Assembly: GCF_013204845.1 (NCBI RefSeq)
Contig: NZ_JABMKY010000002.1
Span: 248,001 to 312,000 of the forward strand
Source: Paenibacillus qinlingensis
GTDB lineage: Bacteria; Bacillota; Bacilli; Paenibacillales; NBRC-103111
Direction: 5' to 3'
DNA: 64,000 bases
Shown: positions 45,579 to 54,806 of the stretch, piece after piece
Position numbering within the stretch: the stretch's first letter is position 1
How the letters are laid out: each line of letters starts with the position of its first letter
The notes under the pieces: generated by a model
Told to the model about the DNA's origin: nothing
What the model saw: the letters and a program-made list of their open reading frames with translations, nothing else
The model's database searches: none
Program-made: the position numbers and the translations under genes

Positions 45579-46802
45579 ATGACACCAAATAAGACAGGAT
45601 TACTCAGTTTTGAACATACTGTGGCCAAAGACGCCATTCGAGGTCCATTTCATGTACATTATTCGGAAAGCGAGCTTGCTCAATTACGATGTCGCGTAAA
45701 CGCGGCAAAATGGCCTGAGAAGGAAACGGTCGCAGATGCCTCTCAGGGTGTGCAGCTTTCAACTATTCAAAGACTCGCCCACTATTGGACAACAGGTTAC
45801 GATTGGCGCAAGTGTGAGGCAAAGTTAAACTCCTTGCCGCAATTCTTTACACACATCGACGGTCTGGACATTCATTTCATGCATATTCGTTCGAAGCACG
45901 AAGATGCTTTGCCGCTCATCATCACACATGGATGGCCTGGTTCGATCATCGAAATGTTGAAGATTGTTGATCCTCTAACGAATCCTACCGCTTATGGTGC
46001 GAATGCATCGGACGCTTTCCATTTGGTTATACCGTCGTTGCCCGGCTACGGGTTTTCTGGCAAGCCTGCTACGACAGGTTGGGACACTGTCCGAATTGCA
46101 CGCGCCTGGGCAGTACTTATGAAGCGACTTGGTTACACGAAGTATGTGGCACAAGGCGGCGACTGGGGAGCGATTGTTACCGACATGTTGGCATTACTGT
46201 CACCACCTGGGCTGATTGGCATGCACACGAATATGCCTGGAGCAGTTCCCCCCGCTATTGATAACGCACTCCAAGCTGGCACCCCGCTTCCTTCAAATCT
46301 ATCCGACGAAGAAATGCGTGCATGCATGCAATTAAGTTTCGTGTATAAGCACATCGGCTATGCCAAAATTATGGGTACTCGACCGCAGACACTGACTGGA
46401 TTGGTAGACTCTCCTGTTGGTTTGGCTGCTTTCATGCTTGATCATGATGCATGTAGCTTGGAGTTGATTACACAAGCCTTTAACGGACATCCCGGTGGAC
46501 TTTCTCGAGACGATGTTCTTGATAACATCACGCTGTACTGGCTGACCCAAACTGCGATTTCTTCTGCACGTTTGTTTTGGGAAAACAAGCTCTCTTTCTT
46601 TGCTGCCAAAGGAGTCACTATTCCCGTAGCTGTGAGTGTGTTCCCATATGAACTATATCAAGCCCCACTCAGTTGGAGTAAAATGGCCTATCCTAATCTG
46701 ATCTATTACAACAAGCTCGACAAGGGTGGACATTTTGCAGCCTGGGAACAGCCAGAACTATTCTCTTCAGAACTCCGAGCTGGCTTCAGGTCGCTACGCT
46801 AA
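45579..46802 (+). CDS. Epoxide hydrolase, EHN-domain type
   Basis: A 407-residue protein with an N-terminal EHN (epoxide hydrolase N-like) domain (HVHYSESELAQLRCRVNAAKWPE, YWTTGYDWRKCEAKLNSLPQF), then an alpha/beta hydrolase fold. The oxyanion motif is HGWPGS (H117), the nucleophile is D195 in GGDWG, and the base His is in DKGGHFAAWEQPELF. Such enzymes open epoxides to diols in the cytoplasm. ATG 45579 (MTPNKTG) has AAAGGGAG upstream; the frame extends 7 codons further without a ribosome site. Only 36 nt separate it from the ger operon downstream. Confidence 0.93.
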   Translation: MTPNKTGLLSFEHTVAKDAIRGPFHVHYSESELAQLRCRVNAAKWPEKETVADASQGVQLSTIQRLAHYWTTGYDWRKCEAKLNSLPQFFTHIDGLDIHFMHIRSKHEDALPLIITHGWPGSIIEMLKIVDPLTNPTAYGANASDAFHLVIPSLPGYGFSGKPATTGWDTVRIARAWAVLMKRLGYTKYVAQGGDWGAIVTDMLALLSPPGLIGMHTNMPGAVPPAIDNALQAGTPLPSNLSDEEMRACMQLSFVYKHIGYAKIMGTRPQTLTGLVDSPVGLAAFMLDHDACSLELITQAFNGHPGGLSRDDVLDNITLYWLTQTAISSARLFWENKLSFFAAKGVTIPVAVSVFPYELYQAPLSWSKMAYPNLIYYNKLDKGGHFAAWEQPELFSSELRAGFRSLR

Positions 46803-46838
46803 TGCACCTTTTCCATAATATGCATAATCCAATATCAT

Positions 46839-48479
46839 TTGAGAGAAGATACTGATGATAGGGTGACTAATCCCCTGTCCATTGTGATGCAATCGTTCTT
46901 AAGGAGATGGAGTGCCATATCTACTGTACTTAACTCAAACTTAACCCCTACATCTCCTGAACATGCGCTAAATGAATCCATAAGTAAATCTTTAGAGATG
47001 AATGAACACAACATCCGACAACTATTTGCCAATTGTTATGATATTGTGTTTCGACATATACAAATATTCGGGAAAGTCCATGTGTTGTTCGTTTATTTGG
47101 ATGGTTTGGTGGATACCAAATCGCTAGATAGCAATTTGTTAAAACCTTGGATGCTAGAAAGTCCGCCACCAGGATTAGAGAAACTGAATCCAGTAGATTG
47201 GATACTTGAACAACAGCTGGTTTCCATTGCCAAAACAAAAACGACGAATACAATGGTCGATATTGTTCAGGGCATTTTAACCGCAAGTGTAATCATCCTG
47301 TCAGAAGGAATAGACACAGCTGTTATTGCAGAGCTGGCAGGATTTGAGAAGCGTGCCATTGAAGAGCCCACGGGGGAGACTACTCTTCGTGGACCTCGAG
47401 AAGGCTTTACAGAAACCCTTTCTGTGAATACAACCCTTCTTCGCAGAAAAATTCAAAGCCCCAAGTTAAAAATGGAATCCATGACTATTGGCAATCTTTC
47501 CAAGACCACGATTGTTATTGCTTACATAGAGGGTATTGCGCTTGAATCCATTATTGAAGAAGTTCGTAAACGTATTGCTCAAATTGAAATCGATACCGTG
47601 CTTGGCGGGAATTTTATTGAGGAATTTATTGAAGACCACCCTTTCACCTTATTCCCACAAGTGCAGAACACCGAACGCCCTGATATTGTAGCAGCCTGTC
47701 TAGCAGAAAGAAAAGTTGCCATTTTCATTGATGGTACCCCATTTGTACTCATTGTTCCCTGTACATTATGGAACGCATTTCAATCTGCCGATGACTATTA
47801 CGAGCGATTTATATATGCAACTCTCATCCGTTGGGTACGCATGCTATTGATTATCACTTCGATGTTCTTACCTTCTATTTATGTAGCCATCACAACATTC
47901 CATCCTCAATTGTTACCCACTAATTTCTTGCTCAGTATTACTTCCGCTCGAGAAGGAGTGCCCTTTCCTGCTGTCATTGAGGCTTTGTTGATGGAATTTC
48001 TATTTGAAGGTTTACGCGAAGCAGGTATTCGAATGCCGAGACCAGTTGGTTCCGCAGTTAGTATCGTGGGTGCTCTAGTAATAGGACAAGCAGCCGTACA
48101 GGCAGGGATTGTTTCGGCTCCGATGGTCATTGTTGTTTCTCTTACCGGCATTGCATCTCTAATTACCCCTAGATACAGTATGGGAATGCCGTTCAGAATG
48201 CTTCGCTTTCCTATGCTCATTTCTTCAGGCATCCTAGGACTGTACGGTGTGACCATGGCGTCTGTCTTCCTGCTTATTCACCTTACCAATCTCGAGTCAT
48301 TCGGCATCCCCTATCTAAGTCCAATAGCGCCACTAACGAAAAGCGAATTAAAAGATGTATTAATTCGCGCACCAAGATGGAGTATGAATACGTTACCCCT
48401 GTCAAATTCAACTACAACTAACATGCGATTTCGCAAAGGTCAGCGAAGAAAAGGGAACCAAGGAGATGAAGTGAAATGA
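46839..48479 (+). CDS. GerA-family germinant receptor subunit A
   Basis: A 546-residue spore germination protein. The long hydrophilic N-terminal region (about 1-290) has family marks such as LDSNLLKPWML, EEPTGETTLRGPREGFTE, IAYIEGIA and EEFIEDHPFTLFPQVQNTERPD, followed by about five to six membrane helices (about 300-500) with REGVPFPAVIEALLMEFLFEGLREAGIRMPRP. It sits in the spore inner membrane and with B and C forms a germinant receptor. The start is unclear: TTG at 46839 has no ribosome site; GTG 46863 or ATG 46887 are alternatives. Its stop overlaps the start of the C gene by 4 bp. Confidence 0.92.
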   Translation: MREDTDDRVTNPLSIVMQSFLRRWSAISTVLNSNLTPTSPEHALNESISKSLEMNEHNIRQLFANCYDIVFRHIQIFGKVHVLFVYLDGLVDTKSLDSNLLKPWMLESPPPGLEKLNPVDWILEQQLVSIAKTKTTNTMVDIVQGILTASVIILSEGIDTAVIAELAGFEKRAIEEPTGETTLRGPREGFTETLSVNTTLLRRKIQSPKLKMESMTIGNLSKTTIVIAYIEGIALESIIEEVRKRIAQIEIDTVLGGNFIEEFIEDHPFTLFPQVQNTERPDIVAACLAERKVAIFIDGTPFVLIVPCTLWNAFQSADDYYERFIYATLIRWVRMLLIITSMFLPSIYVAITTFHPQLLPTNFLLSITSAREGVPFPAVIEALLMEFLFEGLREAGIRMPRPVGSAVSIVGALVIGQAAVQAGIVSAPMVIVVSLTGIASLITPRYSMGMPFRMLRFPMLISSGILGLYGVTMASVFLLIHLTNLESFGIPYLSPIAPLTKSELKDVLIRAPRWSMNTLPLSNSTTTNMRFRKGQRRKGNQGDEVK

Positions 48480-49654
48480 ACGTTCACCTCACAAGGCGCA
48501 TTATTTTACTGCTTTTCATCCCTCTCACAACAGGGTGTTGGGACCGAAATGAGCTTTCAGACAGAGCGTTCGATCTTGCCGCATCTGCAGATCTTAATAA
48601 AGATGGTACATATTTAACAGCAGGTCAATTCATAGTCCCTTCCCGAATAGGTTCAGGCTCCACTAACGGGAGCGGTGGCGATAAACCTTATTTTATTGAG
48701 TCTGGCAGTGGAAAAAGTACGATTGAATCTATCCAAAAAACGCGGCAAAAACTTTCTCGAATCATTACTCGAGGGCATCGACACAATTATTACATCGGTG
48801 AGGATCTCGCGAAAAACGGCATCAAAGACATGTTGGATGCATTTTCTCGCGATCCAGGTAATCGCATTCGATTAGACATTTGGGTGGTCAAAGGAAGTAC
48901 AGGCTTTGAAGCGTTGCAAGTACCCTACCCGCTTGAGAAAATTCCATCTGTGGCTTCTGTTAAAATACATAAAGCAATTGGAGGTACGACCGGTACCTCG
49001 TATCTCGATTTTATGATGGCCGCAAGTACCGAAGGTAGCTATCCTACTTTGCCTGTGGTAGACATCGTACAGGGAACTTCACCACAAAGAACGATTCGAT
49101 TTTATGGACGGGCTATCTTTAGCCACGATTATAAACTAGTTGGTTATTTGAATTTTGTCGAAGGCGCTTATCGGCAGTGGATTCGCAGACGAATCTCTTA
49201 TTTTGACTTAGTGGAAGCTATCCCCGAAGCAAATGGGGAAGTCGGGGTCATTCTTACCAAATTCGGCAGTAAAGTTAAGAGCAGTATATTACCGAATAAC
49301 AAGGTGAAGTTGGATATAGAGCTTACTGGCGTTGGACATGTTGGCGAGAACACAACGAATTTGGATCTTAGCCAGCAGCACAATCTGATGCTTGTTCAGC
49401 ATACAATCAATATGAAAACGAGCGAGCATGTACGAGATATGATTACGAAAGTTCAAAAACAATTTGGTACAGATGTATTTGGTTTTAATCAAACTTTGAA
49501 TCGTCAGCATCCCCGCAAATGGAAACAATTAAAAGGACAATGGGATACTATTTTTCCAGACATAGAAGTCAATGTAAGTGTACATATCACGCTCAAATAT
49601 ATCGGTTTAGTTGGTCCATCACTTCAATTAAAAGAAAGTGAGATTAAGAAATGA
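48476..49654 (+). CDS. GerC-family germinant receptor lipoprotein subunit C
   Basis: A 392-residue lipoprotein: signal ending FIPLTTGC (C21) followed directly by WDRNELSD, the hallmark of Ger(x)C proteins. The next segments (LAASADLNKDGTYLTAGQF, RGHRHNYYIGEDLAKNG, AIPEANGEVGVIL) match the family's three-domain fold. It is anchored on the outer face of the spore inner membrane. ATGA overlaps on both sides (with A and B genes) make it the middle cistron of an A-C-B operon. Confidence 0.93.
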   Translation: MNVHLTRRIILLLFIPLTTGCWDRNELSDRAFDLAASADLNKDGTYLTAGQFIVPSRIGSGSTNGSGGDKPYFIESGSGKSTIESIQKTRQKLSRIITRGHRHNYYIGEDLAKNGIKDMLDAFSRDPGNRIRLDIWVVKGSTGFEALQVPYPLEKIPSVASVKIHKAIGGTTGTSYLDFMMAASTEGSYPTLPVVDIVQGTSPQRTIRFYGRAIFSHDYKLVGYLNFVEGAYRQWIRRRISYFDLVEAIPEANGEVGVILTKFGSKVKSSILPNNKVKLDIELTGVGHVGENTTNLDLSQQHNLMLVQHTINMKTSEHVRDMITKVQKQFGTDVFGFNQTLNRQHPRKWKQLKGQWDTIFPDIEVNVSVHITLKYIGLVGPSLQLKESEIKK

Positions 49655-50736
49655 AAATCTCCGGATATCAACTATTTTGGCTGATTTTCTCGATGGAATT
49701 TGGAATGACTGCACTTTTCACGATTTCCAATCCCGTATTTCTTGCCAAACAAGATGCTTGGATTTCAATGATTTTCGCCATGTTAATTTGCTTATTTACG
49801 ACATTCGTTGCTGTCAAACTTAGCCTCCTCTACCCCGAGCAAACCTTTATTCAATACACGCAAACGATACTTGGGAAATGGTTAGGAAAAATCATACTGC
49901 TACTATACTTTGTGATGTGGCTATCCGTTACCGGAATCATACTCAGAGAATATGCGGATTTTGTCTATCTTGCCTTATTTAGCTCAACACCTCTCTGGAT
50001 TGTTATTTTCATCATGTTAAGTGCCATCGTCTATGTTACCTATAGCGGAGGGCTTAGAAGTATCGGTCGTTGTGGTGAGATCATCGGTCCTATTAGTGCT
50101 TTAGGTTTTATACTCATCCTTCTATTTAGTATGAAGGATTGGGACTGGTTGAACATACTGCCGGTATACGCGAACTCTGGAATTATCCCAATTGTGAAAG
50201 CAAGTTTTACACCTGCCTCCTTTCTAGGAGAATCTTTTATAGTGGTTATGTTAATTGCCTTTATGTCGAAGCCTAAACGAGCAATGATCTCATCCTTATT
50301 GGGAGTTGCAGCCGCTTCCATCGCCGTTCTGGGAATGGTATTAGTTGTAATTCTGGTCTTTGGTCCAAATTTACCGGCTAATTTTATATATCCCCTTTAT
50401 TCCGCTATGTCCTATATTTCTGTCATGGATTTTATCCAGAATGTTGATGTTTTGGCTGTTCTCTTATGGATCATTGGCATTTTCATTAAGCTCTCTCTCT
50501 ATACATTCATAACCAGTTATGGTGCTGCACAAATATTTCATTTAAAAAAATGGCAACATGCCATTTGGTTGATAGCGCCTATTGTGTTTGTTATTTCCCT
50601 GCTGCCGCAAAACACGAATGACTCCATGAATTATGCGAAGTTTTGGCTAGCCGTGATATTTCCCATTAATCTTATTGGGATTCCATTACTTTTATGGATA
50701 ATTGGCAGTATTCGAAAAAAAAGCACGGTGCAATAA
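49651..50736 (+). CDS. GerB-family germinant receptor subunit B
   Basis: A 361-residue integral membrane protein with about ten helices, of the amino-acid/polyamine transporter-like GerB group. Marks are ISGYQLFWLIFSMEFG at the N-terminus, VFLAKQDAWISMIFAM and LYPEQTFIQYTQTILGKWLGKII. This subunit binds the germinant in known receptors. ATG 49651 overlaps the C gene stop. Three genes (A-C-B) are complete here; germinant identity cannot be inferred. No clear T-tailed terminator was seen in the 57 nt before the methyltransferase gene. Confidence 0.93.
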   Translation: MKISGYQLFWLIFSMEFGMTALFTISNPVFLAKQDAWISMIFAMLICLFTTFVAVKLSLLYPEQTFIQYTQTILGKWLGKIILLLYFVMWLSVTGIILREYADFVYLALFSSTPLWIVIFIMLSAIVYVTYSGGLRSIGRCGEIIGPISALGFILILLFSMKDWDWLNILPVYANSGIIPIVKASFTPASFLGESFIVVMLIAFMSKPKRAMISSLLGVAAASIAVLGMVLVVILVFGPNLPANFIYPLYSAMSYISVMDFIQNVDVLAVLLWIIGIFIKLSLYTFITSYGAAQIFHLKKWQHAIWLIAPIVFVISLLPQNTNDSMNYAKFWLAVIFPINLIGIPLLLWIIGSIRKKSTVQ

Positions 50737-50793
50737 TAAGCTGTCTACCGCAGGTTGCGGCTACTAGCGAGCTACTTTAGTCAGATTATTTAT

Positions 50794-51411
50794 CTACTCC
50801 AAAGGTTTGTCCCATGAAAGAAGGTAACGATAATAGAATCGTCGTCGGACTTTTGCTCCAGGAAGAATCTCTTTTGCAACTTGACGAATCTCCCTTAAGG
50901 TTTCTTTTGGAGCTGAAATCCTAACTTTAGGGTTGCCTATCCCGCCGTGAATTCGATCCATAATGCGGATCGGGAGAAGCAGGGATCCAGAAATCACCAA
51001 ATCCATTAATGATTTATCCTCTGCTAAACCGATGATGAGGAGTCGACCACCAGGTGCGAGTACTTGCCTCATTCGTAAAAGTGCGCTTCTCAAATCCATA
51101 TGATGTAGTGTCGCAACACTGATTACAGTTGCATATTGTTCCTCTTGCATTGGCACTGGCACAGTAAGGAAGTCGCTGTTAATGAGCGCCACATTCGAGA
51201 TTGCAGCAAGTCGCCTTTGCGCAAGCGCAATCGCTGTATGATCTGGGTCGATCCCGATAACCTGGGGTACGCATGGCGAGAGGCGTTGAAGAAGTAGTCC
51301 GTCCCCACACCCAATGTCGAGCACGCGTCCTCCGCGTAACTTAGCATCTGCTATTAACTCATCGTGAAATGCTGTATTGTGATTCCAATAGCTGTCCATT
51401 TCCAATGTCAC
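50794..51411 (-). CDS. Class I SAM-dependent methyltransferase
   Basis: About 200 residues. SAM-binding motif I is VLDIGCGDGLLLQRL, the acidic residue is in VIGIDPDH, and post-motif segments are LINSDFLT, ATLHHMDLRSALLRMRQVLAPGGRLLIIG. This is the Methyltransf_11/25 group. It acts on a small molecule, unknown here. The start is uncertain: GTG 51411 is one base after AGGAG, TTG 51405 is better spaced, and ATG 51399 is further away. It is convergent with the first ger operon. Confidence 0.88.
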   Translation of the reverse strand: MTLEMDSYWNHNTAFHDELIADAKLRGGRVLDIGCGDGLLLQRLSPCVPQVIGIDPDHTAIALAQRRLAAISNVALINSDFLTVPVPMQEEQYATVISVATLHHMDLRSALLRMRQVLAPGGRLLIIGLAEDKSLMDLVISGSLLLPIRIMDRIHGGIGNPKVRISAPKETLREIRQVAKEILPGAKVRRRFYYRYLLSWDKPLE

Positions 51412-51511
51412 TCTCCTACATAATCGTCCGTTTTAACGAAAACTTCCCCTCATGGGATTGGTAAAACTCCCCTTACAATTAGACGATCATTCGGATCATC
51501 TGTTCAAAAAT

Positions 51512-51540
51512 TAAAAAAAGCCCGCGAAAGACACGGACTT
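51512..51540 (-). terminator. Terminator of the AlkD-like gene
   Basis: Minus strand: AAGTCCGTG pairs with CGCGGGCTT (two G-U pairs), followed by seven Ts, about 32 nt after the stop at 51572. Confidence 0.82.
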
Positions 51541-51571
51541 GTTTCTACAAATATACATTTGTTCTAGTGTA

Positions 51572-52294
51572 TTAACACCTTACATGTTTACGCTTGAATC
51601 CGATTTGAGCTCTATCTACGGCTTTTTGAATATTATTCGTAGCGTTCAGAAATTTACTCTTCGTCTTGTCCTGTGTGACTTCAACTGGGCCTACAACTCT
51701 TGCAGTTTCAATTGCCTTATCATGAAGCGGCAAGAAGGATACGGCTACTGTATAGATGAAATTATTCATCGCATACTTCGCTCGTTCGGGTGCATCGTGA
51801 ATCGTATTTGTCACCAATTCAAGCAAATTGGATATTTTGCTTACCTCAAATTCAGTGTCTTTGCGATTCCCCAGAAGCCAACAGTAACAACTCCATCCCG
51901 CTGACATTCTCAGTTCCTCACCACTGGCAATCCATGTATCCGCAACTTCCTGCGCAATATCCGCTTCAGATAGCGTTACAGCAACGACATAATCAGACAA
52001 CATATAGAAATACGCTGCATCCATCCAACGTTCATAATCCCCAACCGTCATTGCTTTGGGATCTGCGATGATGCCGGCAAAGTACATAGCGTCATAGTTC
52101 CCTGTTGCATAAAGTTCTTCCGCTAATGGCTGGTTTATTTTAATTTGCTTTACAAGCGGTTTCATCGCGCCTGTTGCTACGCCAAATACGGGCTCATGAG
52201 CGCCATTCGTCATGTACATTTTCTTCATTCGTTCCTTGCCAAGTGCTTCAAGTTCTTGCATAACTACTTCTGCATTGATGATGGTTGCTGTCAT
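51572..52294 (-). CDS. DNA alkylation repair (AlkD-like HEAT-repeat) protein
   Basis: A 240-residue all-helical protein. The segments GVATGAMKPLVKQIKINQPLAEELYATGNYDAMYFAGIIADP, MTVGDYERWMDAA and MSAGWSCYCWLLGN follow the AlkD/AlkC HEAT-repeat pattern (family PF08713). AlkD removes 3-methyladenine and 7-methylguanine without base flipping; this relative belongs to a Firmicute subgroup with little testing, so activity is inferred. ATG 52294 has AGGGGGAGTC upstream. It ends in its own terminator. The adjacent methyltransferase is separately transcribed. Confidence 0.85.
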   Translation of the reverse strand: MTATIINAEVVMQELEALGKERMKKMYMTNGAHEPVFGVATGAMKPLVKQIKINQPLAEELYATGNYDAMYFAGIIADPKAMTVGDYERWMDAAYFYMLSDYVVAVTLSEADIAQEVADTWIASGEELRMSAGWSCYCWLLGNRKDTEFEVSKISNLLELVTNTIHDAPERAKYAMNNFIYTVAVSFLPLHDKAIETARVVGPVEVTQDKTKSKFLNATNNIQKAVDRAQIGFKRKHVRC

Positions 52295-52352
52295 AATGAC
52301 TCCCCCTAGATTACTATGTCATGTAGCAGTTAGATCACTGAATTGTATTAAC

Positions 52353-53231
52353 TTATCTTGGGTACTTAGCCTCAATATAGCTGATGAATTTCTGTGTTGC
52401 TGGGGACAGAAACCGATCTTTCTTGACATGCACACCGACTTCCCACTGCCACCCTGCGTCTTGGATCTGAAGCCACTGCAATCCATCTAGTTTCAATCCA
52501 GCTGTTTTCGGCAACACAGATACGCCAAGTCCTGCTGCCACGAAACCTGCCACTGTGGGGAGATCCTCCGCATCGTAGGATGAAGCTAGCGTGAAATTCA
52601 TATGATGTACACGTGTTAGCAGCGAGTCCTTTAAAGAGCAGTTCTGTTTTAATCCTACAAACGGCTCCCCGGTAATTTCTTTTAACGAAATGAACTCCTT
52701 ACCCGCAAAAGGGTGATCGGAGGAGACTACGACGTACAACGGCAGTGTCAGAATTGGCAACCAATGAAATGCTTCACTGACAGGTCTTTCAGAGGTGATC
52801 ATAATATCCGAATAACCTTGCTCAACCTGATCTAGAATAGCGCCTTTGTCTCCTTGTGTTAGTTCAAAATTGATTTTCGGGTTGGCAAGTTGATATTCAC
52901 GTATCAAATGAGGTATTAAATCTACACCCAAAATATTTAAATATGAAAGATGTATGATACCTGATTCCGGGTTAATGTATTCTTCAATTTCATTCTTCCC
53001 TCGCTCCACCTCTAGCATAATCTTCTCCACTCGCTTCGCGAACAAAGTACCGTAACGGTTTATTCGAAGGTTCCTGCCTTTTCTTTCAAACAAATCGACG
53101 CCAAGCTCAGTTTCTAGCTTCGAAATGGCGTGACTCAGCGCAGGCTGCGTAATAGATAAAGCTTCAGCAGCTTTCGTCAAATGTTCCATCTGGGCAACCT
53201 TTAAAAAGTACTCTAATTGCGTAAGTTCCAT
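52353..53231 (-). CDS. LysR-family transcriptional regulator
   Basis: A 292-residue regulator. The N-terminal helix-turn-helix is MELTQLEYFLKVAQMEHLTKAAEALSITQPALSHAISKLE, followed by the effector domain (GIIHLSYLNILGVDLIPHLI). I chose ATG 53231 (MELTQL), where all LysR proteins begin, with GAGGG upstream; an ATG six codons earlier is open but outside the fold. It is divergent from the SDR gene, the usual arrangement of a LysR protein and its target, with a T-N11-A box between. Confidence 0.93.
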   Translation of the reverse strand: MELTQLEYFLKVAQMEHLTKAAEALSITQPALSHAISKLETELGVDLFERKGRNLRINRYGTLFAKRVEKIMLEVERGKNEIEEYINPESGIIHLSYLNILGVDLIPHLIREYQLANPKINFELTQGDKGAILDQVEQGYSDIMITSERPVSEAFHWLPILTLPLYVVVSSDHPFAGKEFISLKEITGEPFVGLKQNCSLKDSLLTRVHHMNFTLASSYDAEDLPTVAGFVAAGLGVSVLPKTAGLKLDGLQWLQIQDAGWQWEVGVHVKKDRFLSPATQKFISYIEAKYPR

Positions 53232-53261
53232 ACACGAACCCTCATTCATTTTACTTATGTC

Positions 53262-53278
53262 TTATGAGAATATCATAA
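53262..53278. promoter_or_regulatory. LysR-type box between the LysR and SDR genes
   Basis: TTATGA (53262-53267), 5 nt, TCATAA (53273-53278) is a perfect inverted repeat of the T-N11-A form, 31-47 nt upstream of the LysR start. Confidence 0.7.
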
Positions 53279-53445
53279 CTTTTCTTAATGATTGGAGCAA
53301 GGAAAGTTTAAGCTCTTACCTATTATACATGAATTTTATTAATTAAATTTATTAGAATTATAAATTAGACGTATGTAGGGTTTAAGCGTAAGCTTACACA
53401 TGTGATTGCATGTATGCCATATTATTTAAAAGAGGAGAATTTATA

Positions 53446-54234
53446 ATGAAGTATTCTTATGAGAATGAATTTACAGGGAAACGTGCATTAGTAACAGGTG
53501 GTACCAAAGGAATGGGATTTGCGATTGTGAAAAGGTTGGCTGAAGCTGGAGCCACAGTATTAACAACTGCACGTACAATTCCCTCAGATGACCATATACA
53601 GAATGTACATTTCATCCAAGCTGATGTTACGCAATCGGAAGGTACGGCGCTTATCGTTGAGGCTGTGAAAGAACAACTGGGTGGTATCGACATCCTTATT
53701 AATACGGTAGGCGGTTCATCCACGCCACCTGGTGGAGCATTAGCATTAACAGAAGAAGACTGGTTGCAAACGTTAAACTTAAATCTACTTGGTTCCGTTC
53801 GTCTGGACAGAAATTTGTTACCATTCATGGTAGAGCAAGGCAAAGGTGCTATCATTCACATTAGCTCTATTCAGAGAACAATGCCATTATACGAAACGAC
53901 ACTGGCGTATGCAGCAGCCAAAGCCGCCCTAACCACTTACAGTAAAGGCTTATCTAAAGAGTTCTCCCCGAAAGGGATCCGAATCAATACCATTGCACCT
54001 GGCTTTATTCAAACCGAAGCAGCAGATCGTTTAATCGATCGAATTGCAACCGTTGCAGGAAGCCGCGAAGCCGCTTTGCAAGATCTTATGAATTCTTTAG
54101 GCGGAATACCGATTGGACGGCCCGGCTCGCCATCGGAAGTCGCCGAGCTCGCAGCATTCCTCGTATCGGATCGTGCAGCTTCCATTACGGGAAGCGAGTA
54201 TGTGATTGATGGCGGCACTGTGCCTACCATTTAA
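53446..54234 (+). CDS. SDR-family NAD(P)-dependent oxidoreductase
   Basis: A 262-residue classical short-chain dehydrogenase. The cofactor motif is TGGTKGMG near residue 17; NTVGGSS matches NNAG; the catalytic Ser is in HISSIQ and Tyr/Lys are in YAAAKAA (Y-x-x-x-K). The C-terminus ([39 protein letters not shown]) is typical. Substrate unknown. ATG 53446 has GAGGAG 8 nt upstream; the frame is open 12 codons further without a ribosome site. The divergent LysR gene probably regulates it. Confidence 0.93.
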   Translation: MKYSYENEFTGKRALVTGGTKGMGFAIVKRLAEAGATVLTTARTIPSDDHIQNVHFIQADVTQSEGTALIVEAVKEQLGGIDILINTVGGSSTPPGGALALTEEDWLQTLNLNLLGSVRLDRNLLPFMVEQGKGAIIHISSIQRTMPLYETTLAYAAAKAALTTYSKGLSKEFSPKGIRINTIAPGFIQTEAADRLIDRIATVAGSREAALQDLMNSLGGIPIGRPGSPSEVAELAAFLVSDRAASITGSEYVIDGGTVPTI

Positions 54235-54260
54235 CAGGGTTCCCCATTTGACAAAAACTT

Positions 54261-54297
54261 AAAAATCCCCATCGCATTCAATGCGATAGGGATTTTT
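54261..54297. terminator. Bidirectional terminator between the SDR and MarR genes
   Basis: AAAAATCCC-C-ATCGCAT and ATGCGAT-A-GGGATTTTT pair with one C/A mismatch; A- and T-runs flank the stem on both sides. It serves the plus-strand SDR gene and the minus-strand MarR gene. Confidence 0.9.
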
Positions 54298-54317
54298 ATG
54301 GTCGTGAGTAACCGAAG

Positions 54318-54794
54318 TTATTCAACGTTATCCGTTTGTTCATCTTGCGCATTCTTAATCCCATAACCTATCTTCTTCATCAACGCAATAAGTTGGAGCT
54401 TTTCCTCATCCGTTATATAAGACAAATTGTTCGAAATGGTTTGCACATGAGTAGGGAAAATCGTATCGAAGTAGTTGCGTCCAGCTTCAGTTAAAGCCAC
54501 ATTCGTTTTACGTCGATCTCCTGGAATGGGAAGTCGTTCTACGAACGCTTTCTTTTCCAACTTATCAACCACATACGTGATACTTCCGCTTGGGATTGCA
54601 AAGGTATCACTTATTTTCTGAATCGGGTGTGGGCCTTTATTGTAGAGTAACTCAAGAATTTGAAAGGTTTCTCTACTAAGGCCATAGCTGTCAATGTCGC
54701 GTTCTAAGCTTCCATACAATACGTTCACCATGTTTTTTAGTACGCGTGTAAGCCTTAAATCAAGTGCTTTACCTTCAGCATCGCGTTCAGTCAT
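54318..54794 (-). CDS. MarR-family regulator (pirin-linked)
   Basis: A 158-residue winged-helix protein: SRETFQILELLYNKGPHPIQKISDTFAIPSGSITYVVDKLEKKAFVERLPIPGDRRKTNVALTEAG holds the recognition helix (SGSITYVVDKLEKKA) and the wing (PGDRRKTNV). It starts 12 nt after the pirin gene, with AAGGTGG upstream, and is the second gene of that operon. The AT-rich promoter region ahead of pirin has a 14-nt direct repeat that could be its operator, so autoregulation is likely. MarR relatives next to pirin often sense quinones or oxidants; that is inference. Confidence 0.92.
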   Translation of the reverse strand: MTERDAEGKALDLRLTRVLKNMVNVLYGSLERDIDSYGLSRETFQILELLYNKGPHPIQKISDTFAIPSGSITYVVDKLEKKAFVERLPIPGDRRKTNVALTEAGRNYFDTIFPTHVQTISNNLSYITDEEKLQLIALMKKIGYGIKNAQDEQTDNVE

Positions 54795-54806
54795 TCTTCA
54801 ACCACC

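Noticed and set aside
46801-46838. Sigma-G promoter for the first ger operon (CATAATC at 46823)
   Set aside because: The upstream -35-like sequence is poor and the true start codon of the A gene is uncertain, so I do not list it.
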